The notes below the pieces were generated by a model. That model was not told where the DNA came from. It saw nothing but the letters and a program-made list of their open reading frames with translations, and did no database searches. The position numbers and the translations under genes were made by a program. A stretch of 6,119 bases of DNA from DATBMY01 sp036554605 (GTDB taxonomy: Bacteria > Acidobacteriota > Blastocatellia > UBA7656): the NCBI GenBank assembly GCA_036554605.1, contig DATBMY010000428.1:1-6119 (forward strand). The letters are read 5' to 3'. Shown here piece by piece: positions 1 to 5,305 of this stretch. The first letter of the stretch is position 1, and the number at the start of each line of letters is the position of its first letter.

Positions 1-287
1 GCGCGGGGCACTGGGCCGACCGGTACGTCCGGCCGCTTAAAGGCGAGTTCACCAACACGCTGCATATACGCGGCGTGCTCTCTATGGCACGCACGTCGGA
101 CCCTGATTCGGCGACGACGTCATTCTTCATCGTGCTTGGCTCGGCGCCTCACCTCGACCGCAAATACAGCGTCTTCGGCAAAGTCGTAGGCGGGTTCGAC
201 GTGCTTGAGCGGATGGCTCAAGCAGCGCGCAACGGCGAGACCCCGCTTGAGCGCATAGAGCTGATCGAGGCGGTCATCAAACCTTAA
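1..287 (+). CDS. Cyclophilin-type peptidyl-prolyl cis-trans isomerase, C-terminal part (5' end outside window)
   Basis: Reading from base 3, an open frame runs without a stop to TAA at 285-287, giving 94 residues of a truncated gene. It carries the second half of the cyclophilin fold: the segment GVLSMARTSDPDSATTSFFI, then APHLDRKYSVFGKVVGGFDVLERM, and a closing strand ERIELIEAVIKP. These match the family pattern 'G.LSMA...SQFFI...LD.K..VFG.V..G.DV...I'. Cyclophilins catalyse cis-trans isomerisation of Xaa-Pro bonds during protein folding; whether this copy is cytoplasmic or exported cannot be told because the N-terminus is missing. The FHR motif and its catalytic arginine must lie upstream. 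The position that is Gln in human CypA (Gln111, in SQFFI) is Ser here (TSFFI), and the tryptophan before LD is His, while Tyr before VFG is common in bacterial forms. GTG at 75 and ATG at 84 lie inside the conserved fold and are not real starts. Confidence 0.9.
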   Translation, partial: AGHWADRYVRPLKGEFTNTLHIRGVLSMARTSDPDSATTSFFIVLGSAPHLDRKYSVFGKVVGGFDVLERMAQAARNGETPLERIELIEAVIKP

Positions 288-355
288 CTACTTCTGAATT
301 ATATTGGCATTTAACCTGGCTAGAGCGAGCAAAAGCGTGTAGGCTTCATTCTTAC

Positions 356-372
356 CGGTTTGGCCCGAACCG
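356..372 (+). terminator. Small hairpin after the cyclophilin gene, possible weak terminator
   Basis: CGGTTTG (356-362) can pair with CGAACCG (366-372) through six Watson-Crick pairs and one T-G wobble, closing a three-base loop. It lies 69 bp after the cyclophilin stop and before the next gene. No T-run follows, so termination is uncertain. The rest of the 288-440 gap shows no clear gene. A TATAAA at 390-395 resembles a -10 box but has no good -35 partner at normal spacing. Confidence 0.25.
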
Positions 373-428
373 ATTCCTGTTACTTGCCGTATAAAAATCT
401 ACGGCTCCGCGCATTGAATACTTCACCT

Positions 429-435
429 AAGGAGG
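429..435 (+). promoter_or_regulatory. Ribosome binding site that fixes the start of the LolA-like gene
   Basis: AAGGAGG lies five bases before ATG at 441 and is a near-perfect Shine-Dalgarno sequence. It settles the start in favour of 441 over the in-frame TTG at 360. The TTG has no such site and would put 27 uncharacteristic residues ahead of a good signal peptide. Confidence 0.8.
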
Positions 436-440
436 GTGTC

Positions 441-1193
441 ATGATCGGACGAGCTATCGCTCTGGTTTTCGCTATTGCTTTCCTGTCCACATTAAACGCC
501 TCGGCTCAGACCGTCGACGAGGTAATCGCCAAGCACGTGCAGGCGCGCGGCGGGCTTGAAAAAATAAAGGCCATAAAATCGGCCAAGGTTACCGGCAAAC
601 TTGTCATGCAGGGCATCGAGATTCCCGTAACCATACAGCAGAAGCGGCCCAACAAAATGCGCCTGGACGCGACTTTCCAGGGCAAGACGCTGGTGCAGGC
701 TTACGACGGCGCGACGGCCTGGAAGATAGACCCCTTTCAGGGAACGAGCGAGCCTGAAAAATCAGCGGGCGAGGAAGAGAAACAGACCATCGAGCAAGCC
801 GACATGGACGGCTCGCTCATTGACTATAAAGAAAAAGGGCACGCGGTAGAGCTTGTCGGCAAGGCGGACGTTGAAGGCACGCCCGCCTATCAACTGAAGC
901 TCACGAAAAAAGGCGGGGACATCAGCCACATCTATATCGATGCCGGAAATTACCTGGAGATCAAAACGACCTCCAAGCGAAAGACCCCCGGCGGCGAAGT
1001 TGAAATAGACGCGTTTTCTGGAAACTACAAGCCGGTAAATGGTGTCATGTTCGCCTTTTCGGTCGAAGCGAAAGCGGGCGGGCAAGTAGTACAAAACATC
1101 GTCATCGAGAAGGTGGAGCTGGACCTTCCGGTCGAGGATTCGATATTCAAGATGCCGGTGAAAGAAGAAAAACCCAAAACAAGTGACAAGTAA
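441..1193 (+). CDS. Exported LolA-like / outer membrane lipoprotein-sorting family protein
   Basis: The 250-residue product begins with a classic signal peptide: MIGR, a hydrophobic core to about residue 18, and a likely cleavage after ASA at 22, just before QTVDEV. The mature part has the repeated beta-strand pattern of LolA/LolB-like folds: a helix (residues 24-47) with ARGGLEKIKAIKSAK, strands at KVTGKLVMQG and IPVTIQQKRPNKMRLDATFQ, then LVQAYDGATAWKIDPFQG (84-101), DGSLIDYKEKGHAVELVGK and IDAGNYLEIK. This matches the 'outer membrane lipoprotein-sorting protein' group common in Acidobacteriota and Bacteroidota. True LolA carries lipoproteins across the periplasm, but members of this broader group are mostly uncharacterised and may bind lipids or other hydrophobic ligands. 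The length suits the group. No lipobox is seen, so it is probably a soluble periplasmic protein. The charged tail (KEEKPKTSDK) looks disordered. It may share a transcript with the propeller gene 109 bp downstream, but a repeat structure intervenes. I am confident of export and of the fold group, less so of the role. Confidence 0.8.
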   Translation: MIGRAIALVFAIAFLSTLNASAQTVDEVIAKHVQARGGLEKIKAIKSAKVTGKLVMQGIEIPVTIQQKRPNKMRLDATFQGKTLVQAYDGATAWKIDPFQGTSEPEKSAGEEEKQTIEQADMDGSLIDYKEKGHAVELVGKADVEGTPAYQLKLTKKGGDISHIYIDAGNYLEIKTTSKRKTPGGEVEIDAFSGNYKPVNGVMFAFSVEAKAGGQVVQNIVIEKVELDLPVEDSIFKMPVKEEKPKTSDK

Positions 1194-1196
1194 ACC

Positions 1197-1281
1197 GTGA
1201 CAAGGAAGTCCGAAGTCGGTGTGTGCTTCCCTGTTTGACTCCGGACATCGGACTCCGGACTCCGGACTTTCCTCTTGTCAC
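1197..1281. repeat. Long imperfect inverted repeat filling the intergenic gap
   Basis: The left arm at 1197-1217 begins GTGACAAGGAAGTCC. The right arm at 1258-1281 ends GGACTTTCCTCTTGTCAC. They are near-complementary: allowing a three-base bulge, about 19 of 21 positions pair. The loop is about 40 bases and contains GACTCCGGAC repeats. An extra GTGACAAG sits at 1183-1190, inside the last codons of the upstream gene. The arrangement fits a small palindromic non-coding repeat (REP- or MITE-like) or a transcript hairpin between the LolA-like and propeller genes. No T-run follows, so simple terminator function is not supported. Confidence 0.6.
1237..1267. repeat. Three copies of GACTCCGGAC in direct orientation
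   Basis: GACTCCGGAC occurs at 1237-1246, 1251-1260 and 1258-1267; the last two overlap by three bases. The third copy forms part of the right arm of the larger inverted repeat, and a related GTCCGAAGTC (1208-1217) sits in the left arm. Because GTCC and GGAC are complementary, each copy can also pair with the left arm, so several alternative foldings exist. Confidence 0.7.
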
Positions 1282-1302
1282 GCACTTTAAAGGGAGAAGC
1301 AT

Positions 1303-4300
1303 ATGCGCGCTCACTCGTTGCGAATAGCTCTTATATATCTGCTGATCGCCGCTTTCTTCACCACGACCGCGCCCGCGCAAAACGGCCCCGCGCAAAACGG
1401 CAAGGTCAAGCTCGATTCAAACAGCTTTGGCGCGATAGAGGCCCGCCACATCGGCCCGGCCGTTACCTCGGGGCGCATATCGGCGATGGACGGCGTGGCG
1501 CGCGACCCGCGCATCATCTACGTAGGGAGCGCCTCGGGCGGCGTCTGGAAATCAATAAACGGTGGAACGACCTTCAAGCCCGTCTTCGATAAACATATTC
1601 AATCGATAGGGGCCGTCACCGTCGATCAATCGAAGCCCGACACCATCTGGGTCGGCACCGGCGAGACCTGGGTCCGCAACAGCGTCTCGATAGGCAACGG
1701 GCTTTATAAATCGACGGACGCGGGCGATACCTGGAAACTTATGGGGCTCGAAAAGTCCGAGCGCATCGCCCGCATCGTCATCGATCCTAAGGACAGCGAC
1801 ACGGTCTATGTTGCGGCGACCGGGCACCTGTGGAACGGCAACGACGAGCGCGGGGTCTATAAGACAACCGACGGCGGCAAGACGTGGCAGCGCCTATTCT
1901 TTATTGATAAGGATACGGGCTGCGCCGACCTCGCGATAGATCCACAGGAGAGCGGGACGGTTTATGCCGCGATGTGGCAGTTCCGCCGCAAGCCTTACTT
2001 CTTCACTTCGGGCGGGCCGGGCAGCGGTCTTTACAAGAGCACCGACGGCGGCAAGAACTGGAAGAAGCTGACAAACGGATTGCCCGAAGGAGAGCTCGGC
2101 CGCATCGCCGTCGCGGTCGCCGCCTCTCGTCCCAATCGCGTCTATGCGATGGTCGAAGCCAAAAAGAACGGCATCTATCGCTCCGACGACGGAGGCGAGA
2201 CCTGGACGCGCGGGACCAGTTCGCCCACGGCGACGGGCCGGCCTTTCTACTTCGCGAACATGATAGTCGATCCGAAGGAGTACAACCTGATTTACAAGAC
2301 CGATTTCATGCTCGCCATGAGCACGGACGGCGGCCAATCGTTCGCCGCGCGCGGCGGGCGCGCTCATCCCGATTTCCACGCCGTGTGGGTGAACCCGGCC
2401 AATACGTATCAGGTCTTCGCCGGAACCGATGGCGGTATATACGTTTCAAACGATAAGGCCAACACATTCAAGTTCGCGGCCGGCCTCCCCGTTGCCCAGT
2501 TCTATCACGTCAGCTACGATATGGAGCAACCCTACAACGTGTATGGCGGGCTTCAGGATAACGGCTCGTGGATGGGACCATCGCGCAGCCCCGGCGGCAT
2601 AGAGAATAAAGACTGGCGCAACGTCGGGTTCGGCGACGGCTTTTATGTATTCCCGGACCCGCTCGATAAGGACATCGTCTATAGCGAGTTTCAGGGCGGG
2701 CAGATACTTCGCTTCTACAAGTCGACGGGCGAGATAAAGTGGATCAAGCCGCTGCCGAAAGAGGGAGAGCCACACTATCGCTTCAACTGGAATTCGCCGA
2801 TTCATATAAGCCAGGTAAACCCGAGGGCGATGTACATTGGCGCGCAGTTTCTCTTGCGCTCTACGAACCGGGGCGAATCGTGGGAGCGCATATCTCCCGA
2901 TCTCACGACGAACGACCCGGCGAAACAGAAGCAGGAAGAGTCGGGCGGGCTCACGGTTGATAACTCGTCGGCCGAAAACCACTGCACGATATTCGCGATA
3001 AGCGAATCGCCCATGGACGAGAAGGTGATATGGGCGGGCACCGACGACGGCAATCTTCAGATCACCCGCGACGGCGGCAAGACGTGGACGAACGTCGTCG
3101 ATAATATTCAGGGATTGCCTAAGGGCACATGGTGTTCGAGCGTGCAGGCCAGCCGGTTCGACCGGGGCACGGCATACGCCACCTTCGACGGGCATATGAC
3201 CGGCGACATGAAGCCCTACGTTTTCAAGACCACCGACTTCGGCAAGACATGGCGCGCAATCGCTACCGACGACATAAAAGGCTTTGCGCACGTCGCCCGC
3301 GAAGACCTCGTCAACCGGAACCTGCTTTTCGTAGGGACCGAGCTGGGGCTCTTCGTTTCCATAGACGGCGGCGACACCTGGGCTCAGTTTTCAGGAAACG
3401 TGCCGATGGTTGCCGTGCGCGACATCGCCATACACCCGCGCGAGCATGACCTGATACTTGCCACGCACGGCCGCGGCGTGCTCATCATCGACGACATAAC
3501 GCCGATACGCCAGATCACGCCGCAGACGCTTGAGGCGACGGCGCACATATTCGAGTCGCGCCCGTCGGTCATCAGCACCCCGGTTGTGGCGCAAGATTTC
3601 CCCGGCGACGGCGACTTTGTCGGATCGAACCCTACCGAGAACGCGACGATCACTTATTACCTGAAGGACCGTCACGTCTTCGGCGATATGAAGATTGAAG
3701 TCTATAACGCGGAAGGCAAGCTGATGGCGACTCTGCCGGCGGGCAAGCGCCGCGGCATAAACCGCGTGACCTGGGCCATGAGGCAGAAGCCGCCGCGCGT
3801 GCCGCCGTCGCCAAACCTGGCGGGCCCGGCGCTGTTTGGTCCTATGGTGCCGGAAGGCGTCTATACGGTGAAGCTCGTAAAAGACAAGGAGACTTTTACG
3901 GGACAGGTGAAGGTCATAGCCGACCCGAAATCGCCGCACAGCGCCATGGACCGCGCATTACAGCAGAAGACCCTGTGGAAGCTTTATGAGATGCAGGAGC
4001 GGCTCGCCTTTATAGACGAGAGCATCACCGACGCGCGCGATAAGGCCAGGGAACGGGCTAAGAAGCTCGACTCGAAGGACGCGCTCGCTATTGAGCTTGA
4101 AGCGTTCGCCGGTAAGCTCGACGAGCTGCGCAAGACAATAGTCGCGACCAGAGAGGGGGCGATTACGGGCGAGGAGAAACTGCGCGAGCGCATCGTCGAG
4201 CTTTACGGGTGGATAAGCCAGTACAGCGGACGGCCTACGGAATCGGTACTTTCGCGGATACCGGTTCTTGAAAAAGAGATGGAGAGCGCAAACTCCCAAT

Positions 4301-4419
4301 ACCAGTCCATTGTGGCGAGCCAGCTTGTCGCGCTCAACGCGAGGCTTGCCGAGAAGAAGCTCGATCAAATAAAGCTGCTCACGAAAGAAGAGTACGATAA
4401 AAAGTACAAAGACAAATAA
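1303..4419 (+). CDS. Large exported beta-propeller protein with Asp-box (BNR/VPS10-sortilin-like) repeats
   Basis: The product has 1038 residues, with AAGGGAG (1290-1296) six bases before the ATG. A signal peptide (MRAHSLR, then a hydrophobic core to about 20) ends at TTAPA, with cleavage near residue 25 before Gln. Eleven Asp-boxes of the form [ST]-x-[DN]-x-x-x-x-[WF] begin at about residues 84, 137, 188, 246, 294, 340, 382, 520, 588, 643 and 686; examples are STDAGDTW, TTDGGKTW and SIDGGDTW. They indicate one very large or two consecutive beta-propellers over residues 40-730. The GGLQDNGSWMGP loop (415-426) falls in the 130-residue gap between boxes seven and eight. Residues about 780-875 look like an Ig-like/FlgD-like beta domain (DMKIEVYNAEGKL ... 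GVYTVKLVKD), followed by a charged helical, probably coiled-coil tail (885-1030). Annotators call relatives 'glycosyl hydrolase', 'sortilin N-terminal domain' or 'WD40/YVTN/BNR-like' protein. GH74 xyloglucanases and VPS10 receptors share the Asp-box fold, but I see no proof of catalysis. It is secreted or periplasmic; ligand binding or protein-protein contact is the safer inference. Confidence 0.88.
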   Translation: MRAHSLRIALIYLLIAAFFTTTAPAQNGPAQNGKVKLDSNSFGAIEARHIGPAVTSGRISAMDGVARDPRIIYVGSASGGVWKSINGGTTFKPVFDKHIQSIGAVTVDQSKPDTIWVGTGETWVRNSVSIGNGLYKSTDAGDTWKLMGLEKSERIARIVIDPKDSDTVYVAATGHLWNGNDERGVYKTTDGGKTWQRLFFIDKDTGCADLAIDPQESGTVYAAMWQFRRKPYFFTSGGPGSGLYKSTDGGKNWKKLTNGLPEGELGRIAVAVAASRPNRVYAMVEAKKNGIYRSDDGGETWTRGTSSPTATGRPFYFANMIVDPKEYNLIYKTDFMLAMSTDGGQSFAARGGRAHPDFHAVWVNPANTYQVFAGTDGGIYVSNDKANTFKFAAGLPVAQFYHVSYDMEQPYNVYGGLQDNGSWMGPSRSPGGIENKDWRNVGFGDGFYVFPDPLDKDIVYSEFQGGQILRFYKSTGEIKWIKPLPKEGEPHYRFNWNSPIHISQVNPRAMYIGAQFLLRSTNRGESWERISPDLTTNDPAKQKQEESGGLTVDNSSAENHCTIFAISESPMDEKVIWAGTDDGNLQITRDGGKTWTNVVDNIQGLPKGTWCSSVQASRFDRGTAYATFDGHMTGDMKPYVFKTTDFGKTWRAIATDDIKGFAHVAREDLVNRNLLFVGTELGLFVSIDGGDTWAQFSGNVPMVAVRDIAIHPREHDLILATHGRGVLIIDDITPIRQITPQTLEATAHIFESRPSVISTPVVAQDFPGDGDFVGSNPTENATITYYLKDRHVFGDMKIEVYNAEGKLMATLPAGKRRGINRVTWAMRQKPPRVPPSPNLAGPALFGPMVPEGVYTVKLVKDKETFTGQVKVIADPKSPHSAMDRALQQKTLWKLYEMQERLAFIDESITDARDKARERAKKLDSKDALAIELEAFAGKLDELRKTIVATREGAITGEEKLRERIVELYGWISQYSGRPTESVLSRIPVLEKEMESANSQYQSIVASQLVALNARLAEKKLDQIKLLTKEEYDKKYKDK
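1372..1401 (+). repeat. Exact 15-bp tandem duplication at the signal-peptide cleavage site
   Basis: CCCGCGCAAAACGGC occurs twice back to back (1372-1386 and 1387-1401), encoding PAQNG-PAQNG at residues 24-33 of the propeller protein. The copies are identical at every base including third positions, which suggests a recent slippage duplication. It places two Ala-Gln junctions, after residues 25 and 30, at the expected signal peptidase region. Confidence 0.85.
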
Positions 4420-4431
4420 GTGAGAAGAGCT

Positions 4432-4462
4432 CTCGGGGCGCGAGCCGAAATCGCGCCCCGAG
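4432..4462 (+). terminator. Strong GC-rich hairpin after the propeller gene, likely transcription terminator
   Basis: CTCGGGGCGCGA (4432-4443) and TCGCGCCCCGAG (4451-4462) form a perfect 12-bp stem with the seven-base loop GCCGAAA, starting 13 bp after the propeller gene's stop. No T-run follows (GGTAGGCG), so it would be a non-canonical intrinsic terminator or an mRNA 3'-end stabiliser. Its position and stem strength favour an end-of-transcript role. Confidence 0.6.
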
Positions 4463-4465
4463 GGT

Positions 4466-4517
4466 AGGCGACAATAGGCGGCGCGTTCTTGTGCCGCGCC
4501 GCGTCGCCTTATTGTCG
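4466..4517 (+). terminator. Second hairpin with two competing outer stems
   Basis: The inner stem pairs GCGGCGCG (4478-4485) with CGCGCCGC (4495-4502) around a nine-base loop. Outside it, two pairings compete. AGGCGAC (4466-4472) can pair with GTCGCCT (4503-4509), leaving a five-base bulge. Alternatively CGACAATA (4469-4476) can pair with TATTGTCG (4510-4517). The hairpin follows the first one within a few bases and may act with it as a tandem terminator, or fold as a small structured 3' RNA. No T-run is visible. Confidence 0.5.
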
Positions 4518-4751
4518 TGCGAGGATCAAAACAGTTTTGAGAGCAACGCCGGTTGATCTCTTTACAAACATGTGCGGAAAAAAGGACCGCATTCCCTCAA
4601 CCCGGCAATCAGATTCGCGCCCTCCCTGGCACCTGCGTTGCACTTTCCGCTAAATGGGACGTTACGACGCCGGCTTTGCACGTTTGCAAGACGCCGGCTC
4701 TGCTCTGCCTGTAAAGAAAAAAGACAGGGCGGCAAGTTAAGGAGAATGGAT
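4518..4751. other. Non-coding leader region before the iron-permease-family gene, with short dyads and repeats
   Basis: With the two hairpins before it, this makes a 332-bp stretch without a convincing gene. It holds a perfect 7+1+7 dyad TCAAAACAGTTTTGA (4526-4540), which overlaps the left half of a GATCAA (4524-4529) / TTGATC (4553-4558) pair. A 14-bp direct repeat, GACGCCGGCT[T/C]TGC, lies at 4666-4679 and 4690-4703, exactly 24 bp apart; the spacer contains TTGCA-CGTT-TGCAA. CCTGT (4708-4712) and ACAGG (4724-4728) can pair around an A-rich loop. The permease gene's reading frame stays open back to GTG at 4572, but that extension lacks a ribosome site and family similarity. I could not identify a convincing -35/-10 pair. 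The dyads are candidate operators, which is inference only. Confidence 0.4.
4739..4744 (+). promoter_or_regulatory. Ribosome binding site deciding the permease-family start
   Basis: AAGGAG ends seven bases before ATG at 4752, but only one base before the in-frame ATG at 4746. Spacing therefore favours 4752 (protein beginning MRRSFTAIS). It argues strongly against the GTG at 4572. Confidence 0.7.
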
Positions 4752-5231
4752 ATGCGCAGATCCTTTACTGCTATTTCCGCGAAGATATCTCAGGCGGCGG
4801 GCACCTACTGGGCCTTCCTTTTAGCAATTTCAGTAATCATCGTATGGGCCGTCAGCGGTCCGGTGTTCAACTTCTCCGACACCTGGCAGCTCATCATAAA
4901 TACGGGCACGACGATAGTCACATTCCTGATGGTCTTCTTAATTCAGAATACGCAGAACCGGGATGCGAAAGCGATGCACCTGAAACTCGACGAGCTGATA
5001 ATGTCCGTCAGGCGCGCTCGCAACGAGATGATCAACATCGAAACGCTGGATGACGAGCAACTCGAACGAATCGCCGAGTACTATAAGAAGAAGAAAGAAG
5101 AGTGCGATACGGACACTGTGCAGGCCATCGCCAAAGACGTCGCCGAAGATACGGCAAAGGAAGTGGCCGAGGAAACGACAAGAGAGGTAATGGGCGAGGC
5201 CGCCGGTGAGCAAGACAGGAAAGTTGCCTGA
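4752..5231 (+). CDS. 'Low affinity iron permease family' small membrane protein
   Basis: The 159-residue product has two predicted membrane helices, about residues 18-38 (TYWAFLLAISVIIVWAVSG) and 46-65 (QLIINTGTTIVTFLMVFLIQ). The connecting and following segments, GPVFNFSDTWQLIINTG and FLIQNTQNRDAKAMHLKLDEL, are the hallmark of the bacterial branch of the iron permease family (Pfam Iron_permease, PF04120). That family is named after the yeast low-affinity iron transporter Fet4. Bacterial members are short two-helix proteins whose iron transport has not, to my knowledge, been clearly shown, so the name is a family label. After the conserved core comes a cytosol-like charged region (EQLERIAEYYKKKKEE, 103-117). 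A tail at 123-146 repeats A-K/E-x-V/T-A-E units and is probably a long amphipathic helix. No Fur-like box is evident upstream. It sits between hairpins on one side and the dipeptidase leader on the other, and may be transcribed alone. Confidence 0.88.
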   Translation: MRRSFTAISAKISQAAGTYWAFLLAISVIIVWAVSGPVFNFSDTWQLIINTGTTIVTFLMVFLIQNTQNRDAKAMHLKLDELIMSVRRARNEMINIETLDDEQLERIAEYYKKKKEECDTDTVQAIAKDVAEDTAKEVAEETTREVMGEAAGEQDRKVA

Positions 5232-5269
5232 CGCCGGAGCTGGCGCTTAAGGATCAATCGCGCTAAATT

Positions 5270-5302
5270 AGCCTCAAAGATACTGAAGATATTTGTGAGG
5301 CT
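5270..5302 (+). promoter_or_regulatory. Hairpin covering the ribosome binding site of the dipeptidase gene
   Basis: AGCCTCA (5270-5276) and TGAGGCT (5296-5302) form a perfect 7-bp stem with a 19-base loop. The right arm contains TGAGG (5296-5300), the only plausible Shine-Dalgarno sequence for the TTG start at 5306. Folding would hide the ribosome site. The left arm also overlaps a DNA dyad GCTAA-A-TTAGC (5262-5272). Translational control is inferred from this geometry. Confidence 0.5.
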
Positions 5303-5305
5303 GCT

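Noticed and set aside
390..395. TATAAA as a -10 promoter box before the LolA-like gene
   Set aside because: No credible -35 hexamer is found 16-18 bp upstream; a single A/T-rich hexamer is not enough.
360..440. TTG-initiated N-terminal extension of the LolA-like gene
   Set aside because: The ATG at 441 has an excellent AAGGAGG site and directly starts a signal peptide; the extension would bury it.
1197..1281. CRISPR array or insertion sequence
   Set aside because: The repeats are 10 bp with irregular, overlapping spacing and no spacers, and there is no transposase gene nearby.
1974..2456. 160-residue same-strand frame inside the propeller gene
   Set aside because: The product is rich in Arg and His with low-complexity runs, typical of an out-of-frame reading of GC-rich repeats encoding Asp-boxes.
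2446..3291. 281-residue antisense open frame within the propeller gene
   Set aside because: It is the mirror of a strongly supported coding frame in GC-rich DNA; its translation is Arg/Val-rich without a recognisable domain, and I see no ribosome site.
4570..4653. 27-codon small open frame starting ATG at 4570
   Set aside because: No Shine-Dalgarno sequence precedes it and the peptide has no recognisable signal; it is compatible with chance.
4572..4751. GTG-initiated 60-residue extension of the permease-family gene
   Set aside because: It has no ribosome site, an Arg/Cys-rich composition and no family similarity. A good site exists before 4752.
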